DNA from: an uncultured Clostridia bacterium
Lineage (GTDB): Bacteria; Bacillota; Clostridia; Saccharofermentanales; Saccharofermentanaceae
DNA: 64,000 bases
Direction: 5' to 3'
Assembly: GCA_946537885.1 (NCBI GenBank)
Contig: CAMNGC010000003.1
Coordinates: 107,040-171,039, forward strand
Part shown: positions 28,233 through 37,166 of the stretch, one piece after another
How the letters are laid out: each line of letters opens with the position of its first letter
Numbering within the stretch: position 1 is the first letter of the stretch
Notes under the pieces: generated by a model
Database searches by the model: none
Seen by the model: the letters and a program-made list of their open reading frames with translations, nothing else
What the model was told of the DNA's origin: nothing
Position numbers and translations under genes: made by a program

Positions 28233-29763
28233 AATCTTCACCTCCCAATACTATTTGAGGGCGTATCAATGATTCCACATGGTCAATTTCCTCCTCGAGC
28301 AATCCATACAACTGGTATACATCACCATCAGACCAGCTTCTCGAATAATCTACATCAGGTACAAACTGAAAATTAAGTTTTGTAATGTGCATAGATGAAA
28401 GCGTCAAGAACACCAAATATCGAACAAGTTTACACTGTATGTATGATGCAAAATTTCTAGCTTCAGTTAAACTGTAAAACGATCCCAAAATAATATATGT
28501 TTCGGTTATTACTTCACCTGGGCCATAGATTGATATTTTAGTTGTTACGCTGGATTTTCCATCAGATGCGTTATTAACTCCAGCTCTATCTGGATTTAAG
28601 TATCCGACACAAACTTTGTATTTTTCAATCTCTTCTAATCCTTTTTTTACATCACATCGTGGGATATAGAACTTTCCTTTACTTGTAATGACAGTCACGG
28701 AATTATCGAAAGGTTTATCTTTACCTCTTGTGAACGATCGCAAACCAAATGGCGAGACCGGAGCCACACGTTTGTCCATTGTTTGTTTTGCTTTAGCCAT
28801 TACGCGATGAATAATATCTACACCTACATTATCTCTGATAAACACTTCAAACTCATTAAGCGATCGTCTTCTATTACTTGCCTTGTTATTAACAATTGAT
28901 GTAAAATCACAATCTCCTATATACGAGTTATTTCTCAGGAAATAGCATACTCCTCCTGCTATATCAACACCTTGGAAACAATCTCTACTTTTAGGGTAGT
29001 CAACCATATATTCTATATGTTTGTCAGCCAACATATCTTTACGAAATTCTTCAAGTCCTCTCCCCCCAGCAAACCAACGTGAAGGGATAATCATACATAG
29101 GTAGCGAGGATTAAGCTTTTTTGCCTGCTCAACGAATTTATGGTAAATCGGTATTGCTCCACCCGCACTCCCTCCGTCACTCAGCTGATACGGCGGATTC
29201 CCGATAATAACATCAAACTTCATTTTGAATATCTCCTGTGGATTAGTGTTATGTATAAACTCGTATGCGTGTGCCTCAAGCCCTTTTCGCTTAGCATCGC
29301 CATATTCGGCTTCAGCAGCACCGCAATAAACGCACTTTCCGTCTTTCCAGCGGTGCATTATATTCTTGAATCTGATATTTCCCTGAATATCATCAAAAGC
29401 AGACACCGAATAAACACTATTAGGGTATTTGGAACAATACAAGCTACGTCTTGAAAGGAGGCTTGTAAGTTCTGTAATTGCTATTCCAAACAATTGCTTA
29501 TGGAAGATGTGGTCAAGCCGCTCCTGCAGGTTGGGGATCTTGTCTTCCAGACCTGCGATCAACCTTTTCGCTATTTCACGAAGAAACACTCCCGACTTTG
29601 TTGCAGGATCCAGGAAGGTCGTGTTCGGATCAGAGAAGAGTTCCTGCGGCAACATGTCGAGCATCGCATTCGCGACTTCCGGGGGAGTGAACACCTCGTC
29701 GTTGGAGAGATTCGCGATGCATGAGAGGACATCCGGATTGTAGGATGATGCTAAGTTAGTCAT
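28222..29763 (-). CDS. Eco57I-type N6-adenine DNA methyltransferase
   Basis: 513 aa. N-terminal [15 protein letters not shown] and the SAM motif [12 protein letters not shown], then a four-cysteine-like patch ([13 protein letters not shown]), the catalytic [12 protein letters not shown], and a C-terminal target-recognition region. This order matches N6-adenine methylases of the Eco57I class. The DNA for roughly the last 280 codons (28.26-29.1 kb) is clearly AT-richer than the 5' part and the helicase gene. GGAGG precedes the start at 10 nt. It overlaps its upstream neighbour by 8 nt. Confidence 0.88.
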   Translation of the reverse strand: MTNLASSYNPDVLSCIANLSNDEVFTPPEVANAMLDMLPQELFSDPNTTFLDPATKSGVFLREIAKRLIAGLEDKIPNLQERLDHIFHKQLFGIAITELTSLLSRRSLYCSKYPNSVYSVSAFDDIQGNIRFKNIMHRWKDGKCVYCGAAEAEYGDAKRKGLEAHAYEFIHNTNPQEIFKMKFDVIIGNPPYQLSDGGSAGGAIPIYHKFVEQAKKLNPRYLCMIIPSRWFAGGRGLEEFRKDMLADKHIEYMVDYPKSRDCFQGVDIAGGVCYFLRNNSYIGDCDFTSIVNNKASNRRRSLNEFEVFIRDNVGVDIIHRVMAKAKQTMDKRVAPVSPFGLRSFTRGKDKPFDNSVTVITSKGKFYIPRCDVKKGLEEIEKYKVCVGYLNPDRAGVNNASDGKSSVTTKISIYGPGEVITETYIILGSFYSLTEARNFASYIQCKLVRYLVFLTLSSMHITKLNFQFVPDVDYSRSWSDGDVYQLYGLLEEEIDHVESLIRPQIVLGGEDCVE

Positions 29764-30415
29764 AGTCGGAGAGCCTCCTGTAATCAGTCAAGGGATACTC
29801 CTTCTTCGGAGAAGGTATGTAGGCATTGATCTCTTCGTCATATTCCCAGCCGATCATGAAGATGCTCATCTGTTTCTCGTGACCGTCCAATAATTCCGAC
29901 AACTCGTAATCGCGCCGCTTGATCTGATTGCCGGTAACGAGATTCCACTCAGCGAAAACTATCGGAGTGCCGTCGTTTTTTTGCATGGTAAGAGCATCCC
30001 CGCAAAGTATGTTTTTACGGAGTATGAATTTGACGGTCTCTCTGCAGGGATCGTTCGCCTGATCTTTGGCACAACGGGTGTACTCGTCGTTCCAGATGTC
30101 ATAAAGATTCCGGCGGCAGATCTCAGCATTGTCCTCCAGAATGTCGACACCGTATATACTCGTCACGGCAAGAACGGAATACCTCTCATAATCGAAAGGG
30201 CTCTTCCCGTACTGCCTCTTCACTACAGCAAGCTTGCGTCTTAAGATCTCCTTGAGGAAAGCTCCCTCACCGCAAGCGGGCTCCAGGAACCTTGAGTCGA
30301 TCCGCTCAGTCTCATCCTTAACAAGGTCCAGCATGGCATTTACTTCGCGCTCGGCAGTAAACACCTCACCATGGTCAGCGACTCTCTGTTTGGATTTGAC
30401 TTGCTTCTCCGACAT
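29756..30415 (-). CDS. Small N6-methylase-like protein lacking the NPPY motif
   Basis: 219 aa. It starts like a methylase ([17 protein letters not shown]) and has SAM motif [17 protein letters not shown], and [17 protein letters not shown] for motif II. Where the catalytic N/D-PP-Y/F should follow, the sequence reads [19 protein letters not shown], so it is probably not catalytic alone. It may be a partner subunit or a specificity/regulatory copy. First gene of the three-gene restriction-modification-like unit. Confidence 0.75.
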   Translation of the reverse strand: MSEKQVKSKQRVADHGEVFTAEREVNAMLDLVKDETERIDSRFLEPACGEGAFLKEILRRKLAVVKRQYGKSPFDYERYSVLAVTSIYGVDILEDNAEICRRNLYDIWNDEYTRCAKDQANDPCRETVKFILRKNILCGDALTMQKNDGTPIVFAEWNLVTGNQIKRRDYELSELLDGHEKQMSIFMIGWEYDEEINAYIPSPKKEYPLTDYRRLSDYD

Positions 30416-30452
30416 GCCCGGCCCCCTGGCCGGCTACTTCAGGAAGATGTAT

Positions 30453-30591
30453 AAAAAAGTCTACCTTCCTGTAATAGCCTTAATTGTTTTATTACCCTTA
30501 TAATACCACAGTTTACAGAGTACAATTTTACCGTTTTTCCCCATTCCAAAAAGTAGACATTTCTGTAATAGCCTTAGACTTTTTTGGAATG
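30453..30591. repeat. Inverted and direct repeats beside the recombinase gene
   Basis: CATTCCAAAAAGT (30542-30554) is inverted at 30578-30591 (ACTTTTTTGGAATG), AAAAAAGTCTA (30453) is inverted at 30575, and CTGTAATAGCCTTA is directly repeated at 30469 and 30563. They surround the 3' end of the recombinase gene and could be its recombination site (inference). Confidence 0.6.
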
Positions 30592-31182
30592 CTCATAGAG
30601 CTTCGCTTTGTAGTAAAAACTTGATGTCGGCATCCGGCACGCCTTAGCAGCATCCGATCCGGACATTTTCCCTGATCTCCATTGCTCATAGAATTCGGGA
30701 AAGCAGTCCGGCAAAGGATCAGGCGGCCTTCCGAACCTTATCCCCTTGGTCCTCGCGGCTGCTATGCCTTCAGCCTGTCTTTGCCGGATATTGGCTCGCT
30801 CGTTCTCCGCGACGAAAGACAAAACCTGCAGCACGATATCACTCAGGAAAGTTCCGATCAGGTCCTTACCTCTCCTTGTGTCGAGAAGCGGCATGTCGAT
30901 AACACAGATATCGACACCCTTTTCCTTGGTCAGAATGCGCCACTGATTCTGGATCTCCTCATAGTCACGACCGAGTCTGTCGATGCTCTTGATGTATAGA
31001 AGATCACCGCTCTTTATTCTTCCGACCATACGCTTATAGGCAGGCCTGTCAAAGTCCTTCCCGGATTGTTTATCAATATACAGATTTCTCGTCGGGACTC
31101 CGGCATCTGCCATCGCGATCAGTTGACGATCCTCATTCTGATCACGGCTGCTTACCCGGATATATCCGTATATGGTCCCCAT
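30574..31182 (-). CDS. Small serine recombinase (resolvase/invertase family)
   Basis: 202 aa. Catalytic domain: IYGYIRVSSRDQNEDRQ with the nucleophilic serine, YIDKQSGKDFDRPAY, YIKSIDRLGRDYEEI with the conserved arginines, and FVAENERANIRQRQAEGIAAA in the long E helix. A short C-terminal helix-turn-helix follows (GKMSGSDAAKACRMPTSSFYYK). Closest to Tn3 resolvase/Hin-type enzymes. A strong GGGAGGTGATCA ribosome site lies about 9 nt before the ATG. No transposase is present nearby. It probably belongs to the accessory island. Confidence 0.92.
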   Translation of the reverse strand: MGTIYGYIRVSSRDQNEDRQLIAMADAGVPTRNLYIDKQSGKDFDRPAYKRMVGRIKSGDLLYIKSIDRLGRDYEEIQNQWRILTKEKGVDICVIDMPLLDTRRGKDLIGTFLSDIVLQVLSFVAENERANIRQRQAEGIAAARTKGIRFGRPPDPLPDCFPEFYEQWRSGKMSGSDAAKACRMPTSSFYYKAKLYEHSKKV

Positions 31183-31431
31183 CCGTATTGATCACCTCCC
31201 TGTGTTTCATAAAGCAAACACTTATCACAGAAGGCGAATTATATCCATATCCAAATGAATTCTCTGCCGATCACTAATAACTAATACAGCAATTCATAAA
31301 CAACCATAGAAACCTTCTTCATATCCGAACATCGATCAGCAGAAACAATAAAAGTATACGTCTCAATCCAACAGTAATCGGGATATAATCTGCTTCTATA
31401 TAACTGAATTCCAGTGTAACAAATACCCATA

Positions 31432-31449
31432 GCCATTATTGGGACAAAA
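31432..31449 (+). repeat. Left 18-bp direct repeat flanking the toxin-antitoxin pair
   Basis: GCCATTATTGGGACAAAA; the matching copy at 32071-32088 differs at one base. The 294-nt gap from the recombinase to the antitoxin otherwise shows nothing recognisable. Confidence 0.8.
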
Positions 31450-31476
31450 GTCCGTCGGGCTGCCGTCGCACACTTC

Positions 31477-31701
31477 TCAGGCAGGCTCCTTCCAATTGAG
31501 ATCCGGCTTAATCCCCTTTTTTACGCAATCATCGAGATAGAGATCAATGAGAACCTGATAGGGGATACCGGTTTCTTCAGCCATGCTCTTAAAATAGTCA
31601 ATGGTTGTAACCCGAAGATTCATAGTAACCTGTCGCTTAAGCTTATCGGCATACGGGTTCTTTCTCGGATTCAGATTCTTGATATCATAATTGTCTCTCA
31701 T
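31477..31701 (-). CDS. BrnA/CopG-like antitoxin
   Basis: 74 aa. A basic N-terminus is followed by a ribbon-helix-helix-like segment (KRQVTMNLRVTTIDYFKSMAEETGIPYQVLIDLYL, in parts). In BrnTA systems the antitoxin binds both toxin and its own operator. The start overlaps the toxin stop by 4 nt (ATGA). Encoded second, after the toxin, the usual brnTA order. Confidence 0.85.
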   Translation of the reverse strand: MRDNYDIKNLNPRKNPYADKLKRQVTMNLRVTTIDYFKSMAEETGIPYQVLIDLYLDDCVKKGIKPDLNWKEPA

Positions 31702-31988
31702 AAGTCACCACCAAACTGCACGTAATAATCAGTTTCCTGCCTCGTTGCCTCTCGCGCTGATATGATCCTTATCACATCATCTGTTCCCCTGTAACAATGA
31801 CAGACTGTAAGCACACTTGCTGTTCTGCTCATTCCTATTATCAGGAACCTGCTTTCTTGTATTGAATGATCAGGATCGTCAAACAATACTGCATTATTAT
31901 CGTAGAAAACAGTACATGCCTCCTTAAAGTCTATCCCATGCTTCCTAATGTTGATGATGTTCTTGTTCTCATCCCATTCAAAGGTCAT
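31698..31988 (-). CDS. BrnT-like ribonuclease toxin
   Basis: 96 aa. BrnT family marks: FEWDENKNIINIRKHGIDF at the N-terminus, AVLFDDPDHS, RFLIIGMS, LTVCHCYRGTDDVIRIISAREATRQE, which includes the RIISARxA end motif. BrnT has a RelE-like fold and cuts RNA. GGAGGA lies 6 nt before the ATG. Confidence 0.9.
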   Translation of the reverse strand: MTFEWDENKNIINIRKHGIDFKEACTVFYDNNAVLFDDPDHSIQESRFLIIGMSRTASVLTVCHCYRGTDDVIRIISAREATRQETDYYVQFGGDL

Positions 31989-32002
31989 TAGGACTCCTCC
32001 GT

Positions 32003-32021
32003 ATAATTATATTATAATTAT
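32003..32021. promoter_or_regulatory. AT-rich palindrome upstream of the toxin-antitoxin operon
   Basis: ATAATTATATTATAATTAT, nearly symmetric, just before the ribosome site and covering TATAAT-like words. A likely promoter/operator for autoregulation by the antitoxin. Confidence 0.5.
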
Positions 32022-32070
32022 GTTCACTCCACAATAGATAACTACAACTGTATTCTATCAAGCGAATACG

Positions 32071-32088
32071 GCCATTATCGGGACAAAA
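32071..32088 (+). repeat. Right 18-bp direct repeat flanking the toxin-antitoxin pair
   Basis: GCCATTATCGGGACAAAA, paired with 31432-31449. Confidence 0.8.
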
Positions 32089-32141
32089 ACGCATATTTAG
32101 GGGCTCTCCGGACAACGAAGATAAATATCTCCACGGGATCC

Positions 32142-32194
32142 GCGACAATGAAACGACAATGGAAAAGGGTAGTTTCATTGTCGTTTTGTTGTCG
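32142..32194. repeat. GCGACA nested palindrome, copy P2
   Basis: GCGACAATGAAACGACAATG arm, loop, and the matching CATTGTCGTTTTGTTGTCG arm. Located in the 394-nt gap between the toxin gene and rpmE, which holds P2, P3, an 18-bp direct repeat and the rpmE terminator but no gene. Confidence 0.9.
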
Positions 32195-32225
32195 AATCCC
32201 TAAAAAGTACATCTATAAAGCCAAT

Positions 32226-32277
32226 CGACAAACAAACGACAACGAATGAGGGTGTTTTTATTGTCGTTTCATTGTCG
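32226..32277. repeat. GCGACA nested palindrome, copy P3
   Basis: CGACAAACAAACGACAACG arm and ATTGTCGTTTCATTGTCG arm, 84 nt after P2 and in the same orientation. Confidence 0.9.
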
Positions 32278-32325
32278 TTTCCCGGGGAATGGGAAAGAGG
32301 TTGCACCACACATCCGTGCACCCCA

Positions 32326-32358
32326 CAAAAAGAGCTGCCTCCTACGAGACAGCTCTTC
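32326..32358 (-). terminator. Intrinsic terminator of rho-rpmE
   Basis: Minus strand: AGAGCTG, 12-nt loop, CAGCTCT, TTTTG. Confidence 0.85.
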
Positions 32359-32382
32359 TTAATCTGCATAATCAATCGGGAA

Positions 32383-32583
32383 TTATGCTCTTCCCATTCT
32401 CTTATTGAACTTATCTACACGTCCGCCTGTATCAACCAGCTTCTGCTTGCCTGTGTAGAAAGGGTGGCATTTGGAGCAAATATCAACACGAAGCTCTTCC
32501 TTCGTGGAAATTGTCTCGAAAGTCGCACCGCAAGCACATCTGACTGTTGCAACATAAGTCTTAGGATGGATGTCGCTCTTCAT
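32383..32583 (-). CDS. rpmE: 50S ribosomal protein L31, zinc-binding type
   Basis: 66 aa. [19 protein letters not shown] and the end [13 protein letters not shown] define L31. Zinc ligands C16, C18, C36 and C39 are all present, so this is the C+ form; the zinc-free paralogue is not in the window. It follows rho on the same strand, a conserved arrangement in Clostridia. Confidence 0.97.
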   Translation of the reverse strand: MKSDIHPKTYVATVRCACGATFETISTKEELRVDICSKCHPFYTGKQKLVDTGGRVDKFNKRMGRA

Positions 32584-32686
32584 AAACTTTCACCTCTCAA
32601 TCAAAGATATAGCGCGTACCTCTTGCACGTATGCCATACCGGATTTATTAGTAACTTTGGTATATTACTCGATTTATTTTCGCTTG

Positions 32687-34651
32687 TCAATTCACAGAGA
32701 AGGATTTTTTTGCCGACAATACAAAAGATGCATTGCTCTGGGTCCTCTTCATGTAATTGATGACCGCCTCGGTCGCAGCGATAGTGTCCACCTCGGCAAT
32801 CGCCTTACGAGTGAGCCATACGGATTCGAGCTCCTCACCTGTCAGCAGGAGATCCTCTCTTCTGGTACCTGACTTATCGACTGCGATTGCAGGATATACA
32901 CGCCTGTCTGCGAGCTTCCTGTCGAGCACAACTTCCATATTACCGGTTCCCTTGAACTCCTCGAAAATAACCTCGTCCATTCTCGATCCTGTCTCAATAA
33001 GAGCCGTCGCGATAATGGTGAGACTTCCGCCGAATTCGATATTACGGGCAGCACCGAAGAATCTCTTCGGGCCATAGAGCGATCCCGGATCTAGACCACC
33101 GGACAAAGTCCTTCCGGTAGGATTGATAGTAAGATTATAAGCTCTTGCCAGTCTCGTCATGGAGTCGAGCAGGATCACTACGTCCTGACCAAGCTCAACG
33201 AGTCTCATCGCCCTCTCAAGGACAAGCTCCGTGATCCTTACATGATTCTCCGGCCTCTTATCGAAAGTGGAATATGCAACCTCACCCTTAATGGAACGCT
33301 GCATATCAGTAACTTCCTCAGGTCGCTCGTCGATGAGGAGTACGATTACCTTACAATCCGGATTATTTGCAGTGATTGCATTAGCGATCTTCTGCATCAG
33401 GATCGTTTTACCTGCCTTAGGCGGAGATACGATCATACCTCTCTGTCCCTTACCGATAGGACAGAAAAGATCTATTATCCTGCACGAGAGATCCTCAGAA
33501 CCGGTCTCAAGAGTAAGTCTGTTATCCGGATAAATTGCTGTAAGCTGTTCGAACTTAGGTCTTTTCCTAATAACATCAAAATCGGAATCCTCAGGGATCT
33601 CAACACCGTTTACGGAAATAACTTTACGAAGCGGTGCATACTTGTCCTTGCCGCGGGGCGGAGCTACAAGTCCCTTGATATAGTCTCCTTTACGAAGGCC
33701 CATTCTCTTGATCATCTGACCGGGAACATAAGCATCTTCTTCTCCCGGCAGATAGTTATTGCGATGTACAAAACCGCAGAAGTCATTACGATCCTGTCCG
33801 CCGATCGAGAGCACACCCTCAATCTCCATATACTGGATCTCGGGTACGGCAGGTGTCTCAACGGGAGTCTCAACTGTCTCTTCAATTGCGATCTGTTTGG
33901 TCTCCTGTGAAGGTCCGAAAGAGATCCTTCTCTTCTTGGATCTTACCCCGGTAGCCACAGCCGGTGTCTGTCCCTTACCGGCCTCCGCATTCTCCTCATT
34001 TGTTGCTTCTGTCCGGGCCTCCTCGGGCTTAACTTCATCAGCTTTCTCTTCGACTGCGACCCTTCTCTTACGGCCACGTCCTCTGCTAGCTTTGGGAGCC
34101 TCTTCAGAAGTCTTCGTCTCTTCCTGCTCCGGGACTTCCGCCTTCGGTTCATCAGCCTCCGTCTTGGCTTCCTCGGCTGTAGTCTTCGCAGGAGCTTCAG
34201 CCTCCTCAGCCTTCTTGCTCTTCGAGGGCTTTCTGCCTCTCTTGGCAGGCTTCTTCTCCTCAGCTTTAGAAGGCTCCTGAACAGCAGCAGTCTCTACTGC
34301 AGGTGCAGGCTCTTCTGCGGGAGCTTCTGCCTTAACCTCAGCAGTTTCTGCCTTAACCTCGGCTTCCGCCGGCTGAACCTTCTTCGGGCGTCCCCGCTTC
34401 TTCGGGGCAGGCTTTACCTGATCTTCAGCAGGCGCCTTCTCATCCTCAGCCTTGGCTTTCTTAGTTCTCTTTGTTTTATGTTTATCAACTGCATCAGGAA
34501 CCTGATCGATCGGTACACCTGCTATTGCAGCGAAAAGTTCCTCTCGGCTCTTGCCGGCTGCTTCCTCACTACTGAATAGACCGTAAGCAGTCGCAATTAC
34601 CCTAAGGTCATCCGGCGATTTTGACGCCAGCATCTTTTGTTCTTCAGTCAT
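32687..34651 (-). CDS. rho: Transcription termination factor Rho with large N-terminal extension
   Basis: 654 aa; typical Rho is about 420. An N-terminal helical start ([20 protein letters not shown]) is followed by a ~200-residue low-complexity insertion rich in Ala, Glu, Lys and Pro (for example [21 protein letters not shown]). The core then begins: the RNA-binding cold-shock fold ([17 protein letters not shown]), the ATPase with Walker [35 protein letters not shown], and the Q/R-loop GGLDPGSL. Rho is a hexameric RNA-dependent helicase that ends transcription. The insertion is repetitive, disordered-looking and probably modulates RNA binding. Confidence 0.97.
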   Translation of the reverse strand: MTEEQKMLASKSPDDLRVIATAYGLFSSEEAAGKSREELFAAIAGVPIDQVPDAVDKHKTKRTKKAKAEDEKAPAEDQVKPAPKKRGRPKKVQPAEAEVKAETAEVKAEAPAEEPAPAVETAAVQEPSKAEEKKPAKRGRKPSKSKKAEEAEAPAKTTAEEAKTEADEPKAEVPEQEETKTSEEAPKASRGRGRKRRVAVEEKADEVKPEEARTEATNEENAEAGKGQTPAVATGVRSKKRRISFGPSQETKQIAIEETVETPVETPAVPEIQYMEIEGVLSIGGQDRNDFCGFVHRNNYLPGEEDAYVPGQMIKRMGLRKGDYIKGLVAPPRGKDKYAPLRKVISVNGVEIPEDSDFDVIRKRPKFEQLTAIYPDNRLTLETGSEDLSCRIIDLFCPIGKGQRGMIVSPPKAGKTILMQKIANAITANNPDCKVIVLLIDERPEEVTDMQRSIKGEVAYSTFDKRPENHVRITELVLERAMRLVELGQDVVILLDSMTRLARAYNLTINPTGRTLSGGLDPGSLYGPKRFFGAARNIEFGGSLTIIATALIETGSRMDEVIFEEFKGTGNMEVVLDRKLADRRVYPAIAVDKSGTRREDLLLTGEELESVWLTRKAIAEVDTIAATEAVINYMKRTQSNASFVLSAKKSFSVN

Positions 34652-34746
34652 AAAAACCTCATAGTCAGTTCTTGGGATTCTGTTCTCTTTTACTTCGAAT
34701 CGGGAAACTATAAAACCTGATCAGTCAGCCTTCTCAAGTCGAAAGA

Positions 34747-34775
34747 ATATTATCATGTACGCAGTAAATAGTCAA
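34747..34775 (-). promoter_or_regulatory. Sigma-A promoter of rho-rpmE
   Basis: Minus strand -35 TTGACT, 17-bp spacer, extended TGA and -10 TAATAT, about 95 nt upstream of rho. Confidence 0.85.
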
Positions 34776-34857
34776 CAATAATAAATAGCAAAAAACGCAA
34801 TAGTTCAGCTGACAGAACTGCCTGCGGCAGCCCGCTTGTCGAGGCTCAGGAGATTTT

Positions 34858-34896
34858 CGACATAAAATAGACACCCGTCTATATTGACGAGTGTCT
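34858..34896 (-). terminator. Intrinsic terminator of mreB
   Basis: Minus strand AGACACTCGTC, short loop, GACGGGTGTCT, then ATTTTAT. Confidence 0.85.
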
Positions 34897-34916
34897 ATAA
34901 ATATCTCATATGTCAC

Positions 34917-35927
34917 TTACTGATCGCCGAGAGCTGCAAACTTGTCCATCATATCGAGGGCCTTGCCTGTTCCGATCGCTACACAGGAGATGGGGTCCTG
35001 CGCAATATAAACATCGATACCAATCTTTGTAGCAAGCATTCGATCAAGACCATAGAGGAGAGCTCCGCCGCCTGTCATAACGATACCTCTTTGGGAGATA
35101 TCGGCCATAAGTTCCGGAGGTGTCTTCTCAAGCACAACATGCACCGCTTCGAAAATGGATGATACAGGTTCCTCGAGAGCCTCAAGCATCTCGGTAGATG
35201 ATACTGTAACAGTAGCAGGCAGACCTGTGATCAGGTTACGTCCCCTAACATCCAAAGTCAGCTCTTCATCACGAGGGTATGCACAACCGATCTGGATCTT
35301 GAGCATCTCTGCCGTCTTATCACCGATCAGGATATTATGCTTACGTCTAACATGCTTAATGATAGCCTCATCGAACTTGTCACCGGCAACCTTAAGGGAT
35401 GCATCAACAACAGGTTCACAAAGAGAGATTACAGAAATATCCGTAGTACCGCCGCCGATATCCACGACCATGGATCCGGATGCCTTGGTAATATCTATAC
35501 CAGCACCGATCGCAGCGGCAATAGGTTCTCTGATCAGGAATACATCCTTGGCACCGGCATGACGGCAGGCATTCTCGACAGCCTGCTGCTCTACCGGGGT
35601 GATAACAGAGGGAACGCACACAACGATAGTCGGCTTAAAATAAGTAGCCCTGATACCGCTGCAGACTCTTCCTATAAATGCCTTGAGCATAACTTCAGTA
35701 GCCCTGAAGTCAGATATTACACCCTCACGCAGAGGTCTGATCGCCTCTACGACACCCGGAGTACGACCGAGCATAAGACTTGCAGACTCACCTACTGCAA
35801 GCACTTTACCTGTTTTATTATTAACTGCGACAACGGAAGGTTCTTTAAGAACAACACCTTTTCCGCGGACATAGATAAGCACACTACTGGTACCGAGATC
35901 GATACCGATTTCCATTCCTAAACCCAT
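34917..35927 (-). CDS. mreB: MreB/Mbl-family actin-like cell-shape protein
   Basis: 336 aa. Phosphate loop 1 is IGIDLGTSSVLIY, phosphate 2 is VVDIGGGTTDISVIS, and the adenosine loop is IVMTGGGALLYGLD. MreB-type filaments position lateral-wall synthesis in rods. No mreC/mreD follows; the gene stands alone between rho and the AraC-type gene, which is more typical of mbl. MreB versus Mbl cannot be settled here. Start ATG 35927 or the internal ATG at MEIGIDLG. Confidence 0.93.
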   Translation of the reverse strand: MGLGMEIGIDLGTSSVLIYVRGKGVVLKEPSVVAVNNKTGKVLAVGESASLMLGRTPGVVEAIRPLREGVISDFRATEVMLKAFIGRVCSGIRATYFKPTIVVCVPSVITPVEQQAVENACRHAGAKDVFLIREPIAAAIGAGIDITKASGSMVVDIGGGTTDISVISLCEPVVDASLKVAGDKFDEAIIKHVRRKHNILIGDKTAEMLKIQIGCAYPRDEELTLDVRGRNLITGLPATVTVSSTEMLEALEEPVSSIFEAVHVVLEKTPPELMADISQRGIVMTGGGALLYGLDRMLATKIGIDVYIAQDPISCVAIGTGKALDMMDKFAALGDQ

Positions 35928-36183
35928 TTTATAATACCTCTATATATTGACAGGTGACTTCGGGAAGGCTTAAGACCGCCGAAAACACCGATAATTCTTA
36001 TGAAAACAGTTTAATTATACATTAACGCAAACAAAAAACAACGCAATTTACACTATTCAACACTACAAAGATGTTTCGTTTAGTAAACGCGTCAGTTGGT
36101 AACTGTTACAAAAACAATTTTATCTGTGTTAAGATGAAATATATAGTCAGGCTGTTTTCGATGATCATAATTGGGGTATTGCT

Positions 36184-36927
36184 ATGGATACAGGTAAAAA
36201 TCTTGACTACAGGCTCTATGTACAAAGAGAAGAAGGCTTCATAAGAGCCGATTATCATGCTGAATTCCGCCAATATAATAAAATCAAGAACGGCGATGTG
36301 GACGGGGTGCGTGATCGCTTCAAGATCGCGCGTAAGACTTTCAATGACGGTCGCGGCAAGCTCTCATCAAATCCCCTCAGGAATATGATCTATCACCTTG
36401 TTTCATCAGCAGCAGTCATAAGCAGACTGTGCATCGACGGCGGTATGGATATGAATACGGCCTACACCCTAAGCGATATCTACATAAATCGAGCGGACGA
36501 AGCCAAATCGGTCGAGGAAGTGATGGACCTGATCGCCGAGATGCAGATAGACTACGCAACAAGAATGCGCGAACTTAATAACAAGAGCACTTTAAGTTTC
36601 CATGTAAGGAAAGCCATGGATCTTATCTATGACAACCTTAACAGTCCCATTACGGTTACATGGATCGCTGATAAGATCGGAATAAGCAAGGATTACCTTT
36701 CCCGACGTTTTTCGAGCGAGACCGGGAAACGTGTCATCGACTTTATCAACGAGGCCAAGATCAAGACCGCACAGAATATGCTGGCACATTCCGATTACAG
36801 TATCCTCGATATCTCGACCTCGTTGGGCTACTCCTCTCAGAGCGCACTCTCGACCGCTTTTAAGAAATATTGCGGAATGACGCCCAAGAAATACAGAGAT
36901 CTCAATAATGTTAAGCTGATGAAGTAA
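36184..36927 (+). CDS. AraC-family transcriptional regulator
   Basis: 247 aa. The N-terminal ~135 residues are helical without a recognised ligand domain. The C-terminal ~100 residues hold the two helix-turn-helices: ITVTWIADKIGISKDYLSRRF and ILDISTSLGYSSQSALSTAF, ending KKYCGMTPKKYRD, a textbook AraC/XylS tail. The target is unknown; mreB is divergent with 256 nt between, and the repeat and fumC lie downstream. The helical sensor part resembles those of YesN-like regulators only loosely. Confidence 0.9.
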   Translation: MDTGKNLDYRLYVQREEGFIRADYHAEFRQYNKIKNGDVDGVRDRFKIARKTFNDGRGKLSSNPLRNMIYHLVSSAAVISRLCIDGGMDMNTAYTLSDIYINRADEAKSVEEVMDLIAEMQIDYATRMRELNNKSTLSFHVRKAMDLIYDNLNSPITVTWIADKIGISKDYLSRRFSSETGKRVIDFINEAKIKTAQNMLAHSDYSILDISTSLGYSSQSALSTAFKKYCGMTPKKYRDLNNVKLMK

Positions 36928-36983
36928 CTGTAAAGATCCAAGCTTATATTTGCGATGGTCTGATTTTTGCAAATAATATCGTG

Positions 36984-37060
36984 GTTAACCCAAGCTGGGT
37001 TAACACCTGAGGTAATCCGGGAACAATTTTTAAGCAGAACCTTAAACAAACTCTTAAGTT
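36984..37060 (+). repeat. GTTAACCC palindrome/TTAAGCA mosaic repeat, copy A
   Basis: GGTTAACCCAAGCTGGGTTAAC palindrome, then ACCTGAGGTAATCCGGGAAC and TTAAGCAGAACCTTAAACAA. It matches the reverse complement of 62730-62795 almost base for base. Confidence 0.85.
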
Positions 37061-37104
37061 CCGGCTCAATTTATCAGTCCCCAAAAACAATTATAAAAAC
37101 ATAG

Positions 37105-37140
37105 ATAAGGGGTTGCCTCGATCATTTTGAGACAACCCCT
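37105..37140 (-). terminator. Terminator hairpin of fumC
   Basis: AGGGGTTGTCTC, 9-nt loop, GAGGCAACCCCT on the minus strand; the T-tract is interrupted. It may serve both directions. Confidence 0.7.
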
Positions 37141-37166
37141 ATAATTACTATGGATCAAGGATCAAC

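Noticed and set aside
25290-32277. Insertion sequence or prophage in the accessory block
   Set aside because: There is a serine recombinase but no transposase, integrase or phage structural gene, and no terminal repeats of an IS type.
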